Source: DATKNA01 sp963755755
Lineage (GTDB): Bacteria > Actinomycetota > Actinomycetes > Actinomycetales > Kineosporiaceae
NCBI GenBank assembly: GCA_963755755.1
Contig: CAVWLJ010000004.1
Coordinates: forward strand, 248,001 to 312,000
Direction of reading: 5' to 3'
DNA: 64,000 bases
Below, piece by piece: positions 35,817 to 44,638 of this stretch (position 1 is the stretch's first letter; each line of letters begins with the position of its first letter). The position numbers and the translations under genes were made by a program. The notes beneath the pieces were generated by a model. The model was not told the origin of the DNA, searched no databases, and saw only the letters and a program-made list of their open reading frames with translations.

Positions 35817-36278
35817 TTAGCGGCGTTCCGTAGGCCCGCCGACCGCGTCGAGCGCCTCCCGGCACCGGCGCTCCACGACGTCGAGCTCGGCGAGCGTCTG
35901 GTCGATGTCCCGCCGGCGCTGCTCCAGCTCGGCCCGCCGTCGCTCGATCTGCTCCAGCAGGTACCGCAGCTGACCCTCCTCGCCGGGTGCCTGGTCGTAC
36001 ATGTCGACGATGCGCGCGATCTCCGCCAGGTCGAAACCCAGCCGCTTGCCACGCAGCACGAGGGCGAGCCGGACCCGGTCGCGAGGGTGGTAGACGCGCC
36101 GCGTACCCATCCGCTCCGGCGTCACGAGGCCACGGTCCTCGTAGAACCGGATCGTCCGGTGCGTCACCCCGAACTCGTCCGCGAGCTCGGCGATCGTCCA
36201 CGTCCGACCGTCGCCCGACGCCTCCTCGGGCCACGCCGCGTCGACGCGCGTCGCCCGGTCCGACTCCGCTGTGCCCAC
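35817..36278 (-). CDS. MerR-family regulator, LiuR-like
   Basis: 153 residues from GTG 36278. MerR winged helix: WTIAELADEFGVTHRTIRFYEDRGLVTPER (~26-55), VYHPRDRVRLALVLRGKRLGFDLAEIARIVDMYD, then a long coiled coil (EQIERRRAELEQRRRDIDQTLAELD) and the truncated end ERRCREALD. This is the LiuR/isovaleryl-degradation branch without metal cysteines. Divergent from the acyl-CoA dehydrogenase with a palindrome between, so it probably controls the 36358-39318 operon and itself. The ackA start lies 10 bases after its stop. Confidence 0.88.
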   Translation of the reverse strand: MGTAESDRATRVDAAWPEEASGDGRTWTIAELADEFGVTHRTIRFYEDRGLVTPERMGTRRVYHPRDRVRLALVLRGKRLGFDLAEIARIVDMYDQAPGEEGQLRYLLEQIERRRAELEQRRRDIDQTLAELDVVERRCREALDAVGGPTERR

Positions 36279-36302
36279 GGTTGCGCTCCGCTCCGGTTCG
36301 AC

Positions 36303-36322
36303 TTACCTTGACGTAAAGGTAA
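36303..36322. promoter_or_regulatory. Palindrome TTACCTT-N6-AAGGTAA, probable LiuR-type operator
   Basis: Perfect 7-base arms at 36303-36309 and 36316-36322 in the divergent gap. TTGACG (36308-36313), a -35-like hexamer, sits inside it, the layout expected of MerR-family sites that overlap the promoter. AT-rich against the background. Confidence 0.75.
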
Positions 36323-36357
36323 AGCACAGCGCGGGATCCGTCGAGGGATGAGGAACG

Positions 36358-37536
36358 ATGGCGTTCGAACTGTCCAAGGAGCACGAGGACTTCCGCCGGG
36401 TCGTCCGCGACTTCGCGCAGGCGGAGGTCGCGCCGCACGCGGCGGAGTGGGACGAGCAGCACCGGTTCCCCGTCGAGCTCGTGCCGACGATGGGGGACCT
36501 GGGGCTGTTCGGGCTCGTCGTTCCCGAGGAGTTCGGCGGGTCCGGCGCCGACTTCACCAGCCTGTGCGTCGCCATCGAGGAGCTGGGCCGGGTCGACCAG
36601 TCGGTCGGCATCACGCTCTCGGCCGGCGTGGGCCTCGGCATCAACCCGATCCTGACGTTCGGGAACCGCCAGCAGAAGGAGCGCTGGCTGCCCGACCTCG
36701 TGGCCGGGCGTGCGCTGGCCGCGTTCGGCCTCACCGAGCCCGAGGCCGGCTCGGACGCCGGCGCCACCCGGACCCGCGCGCGGCTCGAGGGCGACAGCTG
36801 GGTGATCGACGGCGCCAAGGCCTTCATCACGAACTCCGGTACCCCGATCACGAGCGTCGTCACGGTGACCGCCCGGACCGGTGACCGCGCCGACGGCAGG
36901 CCCGAGATCAGCGCGATCCTCGTGCCGGTGGGCACACCCGGCTTCACCGTCGAGCCCCCCTACCGCAAGCTCGGCTGGCATGCCTCCGACACCCACGGGC
37001 TGTCGCTCTCGGGCTGCCGGGTCCCGGCGGGGAACCTGCTCGGCGAGCGTGGCCGGGGCTTCTCCCAGTTCCTCGCGACGCTCGACGACGGCCGCATCGC
37101 GATCTCAGCGCTCGCCGTCGGACTGGCCCAGGCCTGCCTCGACGCCTGCGTGCAGTACGCGGGCACGCGCCAGGCGTTCGGCCGTCCGATCGGCGTCAAC
37201 CAGGGCGTCACGTTCCCGATCGCGGACCTCGCCGTCGCCCTCGAGGCGGCTCGGCTCCTGACGTACAAGGCGGCCTGGCTGCGCGACGAGCAGGCCGCCG
37301 GGCGGCGCGGGCGGGCGGAGGTCAAGCAGGCGGCGGCGCTGGCGAAGCTGCACTCGTCGACGGCGGCGGTGGAGGCCACCCGGCTCGCCACCCAGGTCTT
37401 CGGCGGGGCGGGGTTCATGGAGGAGTACCCCGTGGCCCGGTTCTACCGGGACGCGAAGATCCTGGAGATCGGCGAGGGTACGAGCGAGGTGCAGCGGATG
37501 GTCATCGCCCGCGGCCTCGGCCTGCCGGTGGCCTGA
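36358..37536 (+). CDS. Acyl-CoA dehydrogenase (isovaleryl-type candidate)
   Basis: 392 residues from ATG 36358, with GAGGA just upstream. FAD enzyme introducing a 2,3-double bond in acyl-CoA. Signatures: LGLFGLVVPEEFGG, FGLTEPEAGSDAGATRTRA (~residues 122-140), DGAKAFITNSG, FGRPIGVNQGVTFPIADLA, QVFGGAGFMEEYPVARFYRDAKILEIGEGTSEVQ at the C-terminus. The LiuR-like regulator and the adjacent carboxyltransferase suggest isovaleryl-CoA or another branched acyl-CoA in leucine breakdown; the substrate cannot be read from sequence alone. Confidence 0.92.
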   Translation: MAFELSKEHEDFRRVVRDFAQAEVAPHAAEWDEQHRFPVELVPTMGDLGLFGLVVPEEFGGSGADFTSLCVAIEELGRVDQSVGITLSAGVGLGINPILTFGNRQQKERWLPDLVAGRALAAFGLTEPEAGSDAGATRTRARLEGDSWVIDGAKAFITNSGTPITSVVTVTARTGDRADGRPEISAILVPVGTPGFTVEPPYRKLGWHASDTHGLSLSGCRVPAGNLLGERGRGFSQFLATLDDGRIAISALAVGLAQACLDACVQYAGTRQAFGRPIGVNQGVTFPIADLAVALEAARLLTYKAAWLRDEQAAGRRGRAEVKQAAALAKLHSSTAAVEATRLATQVFGGAGFMEEYPVARFYRDAKILEIGEGTSEVQRMVIARGLGLPVA

Positions 37537-37576
37537 CCGGTCCCGGCCCGCGCGCGCGAGGCGGTTGACTGCTCCC

Positions 37577-39124
37577 ATGGCGACCACGCCCGACACCACG
37601 GCACGGATCCATCTCGACGCCCTGCGCGCGGCCCGCGCGGCGACCGAGGCGCCCTCGGCCGCCGGCGCCGCCAAGCTGGCCGGGCAGGGCAAGTTGCCCG
37701 TGCGCGAGCGGATCGCCCTCCTCGTCGACGAGGGATCGTTCGTCGAGGACGGCCAGCTGGCGAACGCGCTCGCGCAGCTGCCCGCGGACGGGGTGGTCAC
37801 GGGGCGCGGCACGGTCGACGGACGGCCGGCCGTCGTCATCGCGAACGACCCGACCGTGAAGGCGGGCTCGTGGGGGGCTCGCACCGTGGAGAAGATCGTC
37901 CGGGCCACGGAGGCGGCGCTCCGCGAGGAGCTGCCGGTCTTCTGGCTCGTCGACTCCGCGGGCGCCCGGATCACCGACCAGGTCGAGCTCTTCCCCGGCC
38001 GTCGCGGCGCGGGCCGGATCTTCCACAACCAGGTGGCGCTCTCGGGTCGCGTCCCGCAGATCTGCTGCCTGTTCGGGCCGTCCGCCGCCGGCGGCGCCTA
38101 CATCCCCGCGTTCTGCGACGTCGTGTTCATGGTCGAGGGGAACGCGAGCATGTACCTCGGCAGTCCGCGGATGGCGGAGATGGTCGTGGGCGAGCACGTG
38201 ACCCTGGAGGAGATGGGCGGCGCGCGGATGCACTGCACGGTCTCCGGGTGCGGCGACAACCTCGCGGTCGACGACGCTGACGCCATCGAGCAGGCCCGGC
38301 TCTTCTTCTCCTACCTGCCGACCTGCTGGCGCGAGGTGCCGCCGGACTACCCGCCGGAGCCGGCCGCCCGCGAGTTCGACCCCGAGCTGGTGCCGGCCCG
38401 CGAGTCCGTGCCGTTCGACGTCCACGACGTCGTCGACGCGCTCGTCGACGACGGTTCGTTCTTCGAGATCAAGCCCCTCTTCGCGGCCGAGCTCGTCGTC
38501 GGCTTCGCGCGGCTCGAGGGCCGGCCCGTCGGCGTGCTCGCCAACAACAGCGCGGTCCGCGGCGGCGTCCTGTTCACCGACTCCGCCGACAAGGCCGCCC
38601 GGTTCATCTGGCTCTGCGACGCCTTCAACCTGCCGCTGGTGTACCTCAGCGACGTCCCCGGATTCATGATCGGGAGCGAGGTCGAACGGCAGGGCATCAT
38701 CCGGCACGGCGCGAAGATGATCACCGCTGTGTCGGAGGCCACCGTGCCGCAGGTCTGCGTGGTGCTCCGGAAGGCCTACGGCGCGGGTCTGTACGCCATG
38801 GCCGGGCCCGGGTTCGGCCCGGACGCCACGCTGGCCCTGCCCACCGCGCGCATCGCCGTCATGGGTCCCGAGCCCGCTGTCAACGCCGTCTACGCGAACA
38901 AGATCGCCGCTATCGAGGACGCCGAGGAGCGGGCCGCCTTCGTCGCCGCTCGTCGTACCGAGTACGAGGAGGACGTCGACCTGCTCCGGCTCGCCTCCGA
39001 CCTCGTCGTGGACGCCGTGATCGAGCCCGAGGAGGTCCGCCGCGAGGTGGTGCTCCGCCTGACCTACGCCTCCGGTCGCGACCGCCGGTTCAGCGAGCGG
39101 CGGCACGGGGTGCCCCCGGTATGA
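37577..39124 (+). CDS. Acyl-CoA carboxylase carboxyltransferase (beta) subunit
   Basis: 515 residues from ATG 37577 (an in-frame TTG at 37565 is less likely). Two crotonase-like halves: N-terminal VIANDPTVKAGSWGARTVEKIVRATEAAL, DSAGARITDQVELFPGRRGAGRIF, GPSAAGGAYIPAF; C-terminal GVLANNSAVRGGVLFTDSADKAARFI, YLSDVPGFMIGSEVERQGIIRHGAKMI, RKAYGAGLYAMAGPGF. These are typical of methylcrotonyl-CoA or related carboxyltransferases (LiuB-like). It follows the dehydrogenase by 40 bases. No dedicated biotin subunit is beside it, so AccA3 (30598) may serve. Confidence 0.92.
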   Translation: MATTPDTTARIHLDALRAARAATEAPSAAGAAKLAGQGKLPVRERIALLVDEGSFVEDGQLANALAQLPADGVVTGRGTVDGRPAVVIANDPTVKAGSWGARTVEKIVRATEAALREELPVFWLVDSAGARITDQVELFPGRRGAGRIFHNQVALSGRVPQICCLFGPSAAGGAYIPAFCDVVFMVEGNASMYLGSPRMAEMVVGEHVTLEEMGGARMHCTVSGCGDNLAVDDADAIEQARLFFSYLPTCWREVPPDYPPEPAAREFDPELVPARESVPFDVHDVVDALVDDGSFFEIKPLFAAELVVGFARLEGRPVGVLANNSAVRGGVLFTDSADKAARFIWLCDAFNLPLVYLSDVPGFMIGSEVERQGIIRHGAKMITAVSEATVPQVCVVLRKAYGAGLYAMAGPGFGPDATLALPTARIAVMGPEPAVNAVYANKIAAIEDAEERAAFVAARRTEYEEDVDLLRLASDLVVDAVIEPEEVRREVVLRLTYASGRDRRFSERRHGVPPV

Positions 39125-39318
39125 GCCGGGTGGACCAGCAGCCGGACGACGAGGAGCGGCTGGCGGCGCTCCTCGCCGTGCTCGCCCTCGGCGGCACCGG
39201 CCGCACGGGAGGCGAGGCCCTGGGGCGCTGGCGGGCCGAGCGGTCCGCCCGGGCGTCGAGAGCCTCGCTCGCAGCCGAGAGCGCGGCCCTGTCAGTGCGC
39301 TCCCCCCGCCGGGTGTAG
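39121..39318 (+). CDS. Acyl-CoA carboxylase epsilon-like small subunit
   Basis: 65 residues, ATG 39121 overlapping the carboxyltransferase stop (ATGA). The pattern DDEERLAALLAVLALGG then GRWRAERSARASR resembles the ACC-epsilon family, short helical proteins that stabilise carboxyltransferase in actinobacteria; the clear AccE of this window lies at 56857. Position, length and the central Trp fit, but similarity is weak. Confidence 0.6.
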   Translation: MSRVDQQPDDEERLAALLAVLALGGTGRTGGEALGRWRAERSARASRASLAAESAALSVRSPRRV

Positions 39319-39328
39319 CGGGGGCCGC

Positions 39329-39838
39329 TCAGGCCTGTCGGGCGAGCGTCGGGGCTCCGAAGCCACCGAGGCTGCGGGCGAGCACGACCACGTTCTGCCC
39401 GGCGAAGCTCAGCGCCAGCGAGCAGAGCAGGACGCCGCTGCCGGACGCCTCGGGATGGCCGGTGGCGTGGTCGACGACGGCGAAGACGAGCCGGACGCCG
39501 ATCAGCGCGGCCCACAGCAGCAGGGTCGTGCGCGAACCCTGCCGCCACCACGAGCCGTCCGCCTCGCGCCACACGGCGATCGTGGTGCCGCGGAGCAGGC
39601 CGAGCCCGATCGAGACGAGGGCGCCGATCCCGACGAGGGTGATGTCGGCGGGGGAGTGCCAGAGGGATGCGGGTACCGCTCGCAGCCCGGCGTAGCCGAG
39701 CAGCACGGGGACCAGGACGAGCAGCCGCGGCTTCACGGGCTCGCGCCTGACCTGCTTGGCGAGGATCCAGACGACGGCGGCGGCGATGAGGAGGAGGTCG
39801 GCGAGGGAGGCGCTGGTGGGGATCGCGGAGGAGGTCAT
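39329..39838 (-). CDS. DUF1453/CcdC-like membrane protein
   Basis: 169 residues from ATG 39838. Four hydrophobic segments with the family pattern LAKQVRREPVKPRLLVLVPVLLGYAG, a glycine-rich helix LVSIGLGLLRGTTIAVWREADGSWWRQGS, and LLLWAALIGVRLVFAVVDHATG. Function unknown. Divergent from a related membrane gene at 40029, with a palindrome between; both precede a two-component system and may be its targets or accessory sensors. Confidence 0.75.
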   Translation of the reverse strand: MTSSAIPTSASLADLLLIAAAVVWILAKQVRREPVKPRLLVLVPVLLGYAGLRAVPASLWHSPADITLVGIGALVSIGLGLLRGTTIAVWREADGSWWRQGSRTTLLLWAALIGVRLVFAVVDHATGHPEASGSGVLLCSLALSFAGQNVVVLARSLGGFGAPTLARQA

Positions 39839-39905
39839 GACGCCGACGTTAGAAACCGGGGGGCGGGCCGTCGTCGGCGGCGAGGTCGATCCCGCGGATC
39901 CCCGT

Positions 39906-39923
39906 CTCCACCCCTGGGTGGAG
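39906..39923. promoter_or_regulatory. Palindrome CTCCACCC-CT-GGGTGGAG
   Basis: Perfect 8-base arms (39906-39913, 39916-39923) around CT, in the 190-base gap between two divergent membrane genes. This is the size and symmetry expected for a LuxR/NarL-family response-regulator site; the adjacent DesR-like regulator (41760) is the natural candidate. Confidence 0.7.
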
Positions 39924-40028
39924 GAGCCCCGGACGAGGATCGACCTCGGAGCCGACGGCGTCCGGCGCGGTGGACGGCAGCGTGGGAGCCACCGAACCAC
40001 CGCTACCAGACTCGACCCGGAGCTCACG

Positions 40029-40544
40029 ATGACCACGTCGCAATACCTGCTGAACCTCGGCCTCCTCGCCTTCGTCCTCGTCACGAACCTCGGCACCCGC
40101 GCCCTGACCCGGCGCCGGCTGCTCCTGCCGATCGCCGTCGTCGCGGTGGCCGGCTACGCCTACCTGCGCGACCTCCCGACCCTCGGCAACGACACCCGGC
40201 TCGAACTCGCCGGCCTCACCGTCGGGGCCGTCCTCGGTGTGGTCGCGGCCCTGCTCGTCGACGTCCGCAGAGGCACGGACGGGACAGTCCGCACCTGGGC
40301 CGGGGCCGCGTTCGCCGGTCTCTGGATCGCCGTCATCGGCGGCCGCATGCTCTTCGCCTACGGCGCCGACCACTGGTTCGGGCCGGCCATCGGCCGCTTC
40401 TCCCGGGTCCACGAGATCACCGGCGCCGACGCCTGGACCGCGGCCTTCGTGCTCATGGCGCTCGCCATGGTCGTCACCCGGGTGCTGGTGACCGGCGCCC
40501 AGGCCGCCCGGCTCGAGGCCGCCCGCCCCGCCCTCGCCGCCTGA
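40029..40544 (+). CDS. Membrane protein, DUF1453-like, paired with the 39329 gene
   Basis: 171 residues from ATG 40029. Four to five hydrophobic segments: YLLNLGLLAFVLVTNLGTRAL, RRLLLPIAVVAVAGYAYLRDLP, LELAGLTVGAVLGVVAALLVDVRRG, TWAGAAFAGLWIAVIGGRMLFAYG, WTAAFVLMALAMVVTRVLVTG. Overall plan matches the divergent neighbour (Arg-rich loop, then a G-x-x-x-G helix, then W-x-x-x-x-x-G-x-R), so the two look like paralogues. The kinase gene begins 14 bases after its stop, suggesting one operon. Confidence 0.75.
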   Translation: MTTSQYLLNLGLLAFVLVTNLGTRALTRRRLLLPIAVVAVAGYAYLRDLPTLGNDTRLELAGLTVGAVLGVVAALLVDVRRGTDGTVRTWAGAAFAGLWIAVIGGRMLFAYGADHWFGPAIGRFSRVHEITGADAWTAAFVLMALAMVVTRVLVTGAQAARLEAARPALAA

Positions 40545-40557
40545 GGCGTGGGGGAGG

Positions 40558-41763
40558 ATGACCGGCGTGCTGACGCTGCGCCGATCCGGCTCCGCCGGCA
40601 GCGAGCGGGACCTGCGGGACCTGCTCGTCGTCGGCGGCTGGATCGGCGCAGCCGTCGTCCTCGTCGACACCGTCGACGCCGGGCTGCCCGAGTCTCCCGC
40701 GGGCCGGGTCGGCGTCGTCGTCCTCACCGCCGCCGCGCTGGCCGCCTGGGTGCTCTCGCTGCGCCGCTCCATCACCGACGTCCGGCTGCTCGCCGCGCTC
40801 CTGCTCGGTACCGGACTGGTCGGCGCCTGGCTGAACGTCCTCAGCCCCGCGGGGCCCGGGTTCCTGCTCGCCTACATGGCCATGGCCGGCATCGGCCTGC
40901 GCCTGCCACGCCGCGCCGCCGTGCTCGCCGGGGTCGTCGTCCTCGCCGCGGTCGGCCTCGCGCAGGCCACGACGTCGACGCACCCGCTCGCCTCGTTCCT
41001 CGACATCGCGCTGGGCGCCGGCTTCCTCTTCGTGGCCTCCGCCTTCGCCGGCGTCAGCCGGGACGCCAACGAGCAGGCCCGCCGCCTGCTGGCCCAGGAG
41101 CAGGCGACCCGCGAGGCCCGGGAGCAGGCCGCCGTGCTCGCGGAGCGGTCCCGGTTGGCCCGCGAGCTGCACGACGTCCTCGCACACAGTCTCTCGGGCC
41201 TGGCCGTCCAGCTCGAGGGCGCGCGGCTGCTCGCGACGAGGACGGACGCCGACCCGCGGCTCGTCGACCAGCTCACGGCCGCGCAGGGGCTCGCCCGCGA
41301 CGGGCTGGTCAGCGCGCGCTCGGCCGTCTCCACCCTGCGCGGGGAGCAGCTGCCCGGGCCGGAGGAGTTGCCGGCGCTCGTGGCCCACGCCCGCGCTGCT
41401 GGGCATTCGGTCACCTACGAGGTTGCGGGGGAGCCGCGGCCGATCCCCGCCGAGACCGGTCTCGCCGTCTACCGGGCCGTGCAGGAGGCGCTGACGAACG
41501 CCACGAAGCACGGCGGCGCCGGCTCGACCGTCGACGTGCGCGTCCGCTGGTCCCCGGCGGAGCTGTCGGCGGAGGTGGTCAACGCCATCGGCCAACGGGA
41601 GACGACGTCGCTGCCGTCGGGCGGGTACGGCCTCGCCGGGCTCGCCGAACGCGCCGCGCTCGCGGGCGGCCGGCTCGAGGCGGGCCCGGTCGAGGAGGGC
41701 TGGCGCGTACGCCTCGTCCTCCCGCTGCCGGCGACGCGAACGACACAGGAGGTGAGCCGGTGA
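40558..41763 (+). CDS. Sensor histidine kinase, DesK/HisKA_3 type
   Basis: 401 residues from ATG 40558. Five to six membrane helices (residues ~22-165) with no large external loop, so it probably senses the membrane itself. Coiled coil ~170-200, then the HisKA_3 box RSRLARELHDVLAHSLSG (phospho-His near residue 204) and HATPase_c with YRAVQEALTNATKHG (N-box) and GGYGLAGLAERAALAGG (G-box). Partner of the response regulator that overlaps its stop. Confidence 0.92.
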   Translation: MTGVLTLRRSGSAGSERDLRDLLVVGGWIGAAVVLVDTVDAGLPESPAGRVGVVVLTAAALAAWVLSLRRSITDVRLLAALLLGTGLVGAWLNVLSPAGPGFLLAYMAMAGIGLRLPRRAAVLAGVVVLAAVGLAQATTSTHPLASFLDIALGAGFLFVASAFAGVSRDANEQARRLLAQEQATREAREQAAVLAERSRLARELHDVLAHSLSGLAVQLEGARLLATRTDADPRLVDQLTAAQGLARDGLVSARSAVSTLRGEQLPGPEELPALVAHARAAGHSVTYEVAGEPRPIPAETGLAVYRAVQEALTNATKHGGAGSTVDVRVRWSPAELSAEVVNAIGQRETTSLPSGGYGLAGLAERAALAGGRLEAGPVEEGWRVRLVLPLPATRTTQEVSR

Positions 41764-42425
41764 GCGTGCGCGTGCTCGTCGCCGACGACCAGAAGATCGT
41801 CCGGGACGGCCTGGCCACGATGCTCGGCCTGCTCGACGGCATCGACGTCGTCGGCACGGCCGTCGACGGAGCAGACGCCGTCCGCCAGGTCGCCTCCCTG
41901 GACCCCGACGTCGTCCTCATGGACCTCAACATGCCGACGCTGGACGGCGTCGAGGCCACCCGCCGGCTCACGGAGTCCGGCGCGCGCTCGCGCGTCGTCG
42001 TCCTCACCACCTACGCGGACGACGCGTGGGTCTTCCGGGCCCTGCAGGCGGGCGCGCGCGGCTTCCTCACCAAGGACGCGGGCGCGGACGAGATCGCCGC
42101 CGCGATCGCCACCGTCGCCGCCGGGGAGGCCCAGCTCGACCCGTCCGTGCAGCGCCGGTTGCTGGAGGCGCTGGCCGCGGGCGCGCACGTCGGCGTCCCG
42201 GGCGCTTCGGAACCCGCGACGCCGGACGACGGGCTGACCGCGCGGGAGGAGGAGGTCCTGACGGTTATCGCCGAGGGACTGTCGAACGCCGAGATCGCCG
42301 ACCGGCTCGTCGTCTCGGAGGCGACGGTCAAGACCCATGTGAACCACCTGCTCGCCAAGACCGGCTGCCGCGACCGCGCCGCCCTCGTCGCCTACGCCTA
42401 CCGCACCGGCCGCGCGACGCCCTGA
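41760..42425 (+). CDS. Response regulator, NarL/LuxR type
   Basis: 221 residues from GTG 41760, overlapping the kinase stop, with an excellent ribosome binding site AGGAGGTGA (41747-41755). Receiver: VRVLVADDQKIVRDGL (acid pocket), phospho-acceptor Asp55 in VVLMDLNMP, Thr in VVLTTYADD, Lys in GFLTKDAG. C-terminal HTH LTAREEEVLTVIAEGLSNAEIADRLVVSEATVKTHVNHLL. Likely binds the palindrome at 39906 and regulates the membrane genes and its own operon (inference). Confidence 0.93.
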   Translation: MSVRVLVADDQKIVRDGLATMLGLLDGIDVVGTAVDGADAVRQVASLDPDVVLMDLNMPTLDGVEATRRLTESGARSRVVVLTTYADDAWVFRALQAGARGFLTKDAGADEIAAAIATVAAGEAQLDPSVQRRLLEALAAGAHVGVPGASEPATPDDGLTAREEEVLTVIAEGLSNAEIADRLVVSEATVKTHVNHLLAKTGCRDRAALVAYAYRTGRATP

Positions 42426-42442
42426 CCCTCGGAAGGGCGGAT

Positions 42443-43714
42443 TCAGCGCATGTTGCCGGTGTGGCCGAGGGAGAAGCGACCGGGCTGGGGCCACACGCAC
42501 AGGCCGTGCGGCTGCAGCCCTACGCGGATCTTCTTCAGCAGCTTCCCCGTCGAGGTCGCGAAGACGTAGACGACCGAGTTGCTGCGCCCCGAGAGCCACA
42601 GCTGGGAGCCGTCGGCCGTGACGCCGCCCATGTCCGGCGATCCGCCGCCGGGGATCCGCCACTTCGTCTTCACGGTCAGGGTGGCGGCGTCGACGACCGA
42701 GATACTGCCCTCGTCCCGGTTGGAGACGTACAGCTCGGAGGCGTCGCGACTCGGGTAGATGCCGTGTGCGCCCTTGCCCGTGGGCAGGAACGAGCGGACC
42801 GTGAAGGTCGACGCGTCGATCAGCCAGAGGCCGTTGCGAAGCATGTCGGCGACGACGAAGGTGCGCCCGTCGGGGGTCAGCCGGACGTCCTGCGGCATCG
42901 CGGAGGCGCCGGGGTCGAGGTTCGTCGCGGGGCCCCCGCCGTGCATCGCGGTCATCGGGTCGGTCGCCCCCGGAGTGGCGATCCTGTTGAGGTCGACGAC
43001 CTTCGCGACCCTCGCGCCGCTCGCCGGGACGACGAGCAGTTCGCCGCTGAACTCGCAGCTGACGACGAAGGTCGACAGGTCGGCGGTGAAGTCGGCGTGG
43101 TTGACGCCGCGGCACGGCACGTGCAGGGAGCGCTGCAGCTTCATGGTGTGCGGATTCCGGAAGTCGATCCGCTCGTGCGCCTCCGCCATGACCATCGCGT
43201 GTCTGCCGTCGGGGCTGAAGTAGAGGTTGTACGGATCGTCGACCCGGACGGAGCGGCCGGGGCGCCCGGTCCGCGGGTCGACCGGGGTGAGCATGTTCCC
43301 CTTGTTGTCGTTCACCCAGAGCGTCTTCAGGTCCCACGACGGGACGACGTGCTGCGGCTGCGCCGGCACCGGGAAGGTCCGCAGGACCTTGAAGGTTCGC
43401 GGGTCGATCACCGACACCGCGTTGCTGCCCAGGTCCGGGACGTACACGAGCGGCTTGGCCGCGCGGGCCACGGGTGACAGCATCCCGGCGCCGGCGTGGG
43501 CGTAGACGTCGATCCCGCGCGCGGATGCTCCCGACGTCGTCGCCCCGACGCCTCCGGCGGAGCCCGACGTCGAGGCGGGCGACGGGGGCGTGCTGCTCGC
43601 GGTCGACGTCGCCGGCGTCGAGCCCGATCCGGCCGAGCAGGCGGCGAGCAGCAGCGCGGCGAGCGCCGAGGCGCAGGCCGCCACCGGCCCGAGCCGGGCA
43701 ACGCGAGGTGTCAT
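42443..43714 (-). CDS. YncE-like beta-propeller lipoprotein
   Basis: 423 residues from ATG 43714. Signal peptide with lipobox LLLAACS (Cys near residue 26), Ser/Thr-rich spacer to ~70, then seven-bladed beta-propeller repeats: KPLVYVPDLGSNAVSVIDPRT, KTLWVNDNKGNMLTPVDPRTG, TFVVADMLRNGLWLIDAST, SELYVSNRDEGSISVVDAAT, SQLWLSGRSNSVVYVFATSTG. Cell-surface; function unknown (scaffold or redox partner in relatives). Its start is two bases from the stop of the deacetylase gene, so the two form one operon. Confidence 0.85.
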   Translation of the reverse strand: MTPRVARLGPVAACASALAALLLAACSAGSGSTPATSTASSTPPSPASTSGSAGGVGATTSGASARGIDVYAHAGAGMLSPVARAAKPLVYVPDLGSNAVSVIDPRTFKVLRTFPVPAQPQHVVPSWDLKTLWVNDNKGNMLTPVDPRTGRPGRSVRVDDPYNLYFSPDGRHAMVMAEAHERIDFRNPHTMKLQRSLHVPCRGVNHADFTADLSTFVVSCEFSGELLVVPASGARVAKVVDLNRIATPGATDPMTAMHGGGPATNLDPGASAMPQDVRLTPDGRTFVVADMLRNGLWLIDASTFTVRSFLPTGKGAHGIYPSRDASELYVSNRDEGSISVVDAATLTVKTKWRIPGGGSPDMGGVTADGSQLWLSGRSNSVVYVFATSTGKLLKKIRVGLQPHGLCVWPQPGRFSLGHTGNMR

Positions 43715-43716
43715 CG

Positions 43717-44553
43717 TCAGCCCCTTGTTCCGGCGGTCAGCAGTTCGGAGGCGGTCACCGCGGTGAGCCCCCGATCGTGCAGGTGGGCGAGGATCGCCGG
43801 CATCGCGGCCACGGTCCCGGGATGGCCGAGGTGCAGGCTGACGATCGAGCCCGGACGGACGTGGCGGGAGAACGACCTCACGATGGCGTCGGGGCCCGGG
43901 TCGGTGTAGTCCACGGGGTCGACGTCGTAGCTCAGGCACGCGCCGTACCCGGCGCGCACCGCCGCCGCACGGATGACCGGCGTGCTGGTCGGCGTCCCGC
44001 TCGGACGGAACCAGCGCCCGGAGCCTCCCGTGAGCTTCACCAGCTCCGCCGGCCGCCCGGTCGATCTCGGTCCGGACCTGGGCCGCGGGCAGCCGGGGCA
44101 TCGTGCGATGGCTCCAGGTGTGGTTGCCGAGCTCGTGACCGGCGTCCCGGAGCATCCGGACGACGTCCGGCGCGGCCGCGAGCCAGCGCCCGATGCGCGA
44201 GCACCGTGACGTGCGCATCGTGACGCCGCCACGTCGTGATCAGCTCGCGGACGATCGACTCGGGCCCGTCGCCGTGGAAGGTGAGCGCGACGGCCGGCAG
44301 GGCGCGTGACCCGTGGGTGATGTCAGGGCCGGCCGCCGGGCTCGCGCCTGACGGCCGGGGCCGGAGTTCTCGTCGGCGGCGCCCCGGTCCCGGACGGCTG
44401 CGACGTCCGGGACGGCCGCGACGTCCCGGGCGCGCGGTCCGCCTTCGCCGATGGGCCGCTGCAACCGGCCAGCGAGGCGCCGACCGCCGCCGAACCGGCG
44501 ACACCGAGAAGGGTCCGGCGCGAAGGCCGTGCCGAGGAGCGCACGAAGGCCAC
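43717..44553 (-). CDS. Tat/lipoprotein polysaccharide deacetylase (three frameshifts as read)
   Basis: Start GTG 44553. Signal SRRTLLGVAGSAAVGASLAGC combines a twin-arginine motif with a lipobox. After a Pro/Thr-rich spacer the frame slips (+1 near 44335, ending as read at a false TGA), then DITHGSRALPAVALTFHGDG (motif 1 in the TFHGDG form). A second +1 near 44196 precedes GHELGNHTWSHRTM (motif 2, the metal histidines), and a third near 44047 precedes ELVKLTGGSGRWFRPSGT (motif 3) and PGSIVSLHLGHPGTVAAM. All carbohydrate-esterase-4 motifs are therefore present in order. Probable role: N-deacetylation of surface polysaccharide or peptidoglycan. Rebuilt length ~277 residues. Confidence 0.85.
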
Positions 44554-44638
44554 GCTAAGCCCGTGGTCCGGTCCAGGCCGCCCACCGTTCCCGCTCGCCC
44601 CACGTTCCGCCGAGGCGCTGACCGGCCGATCGTCGTCC

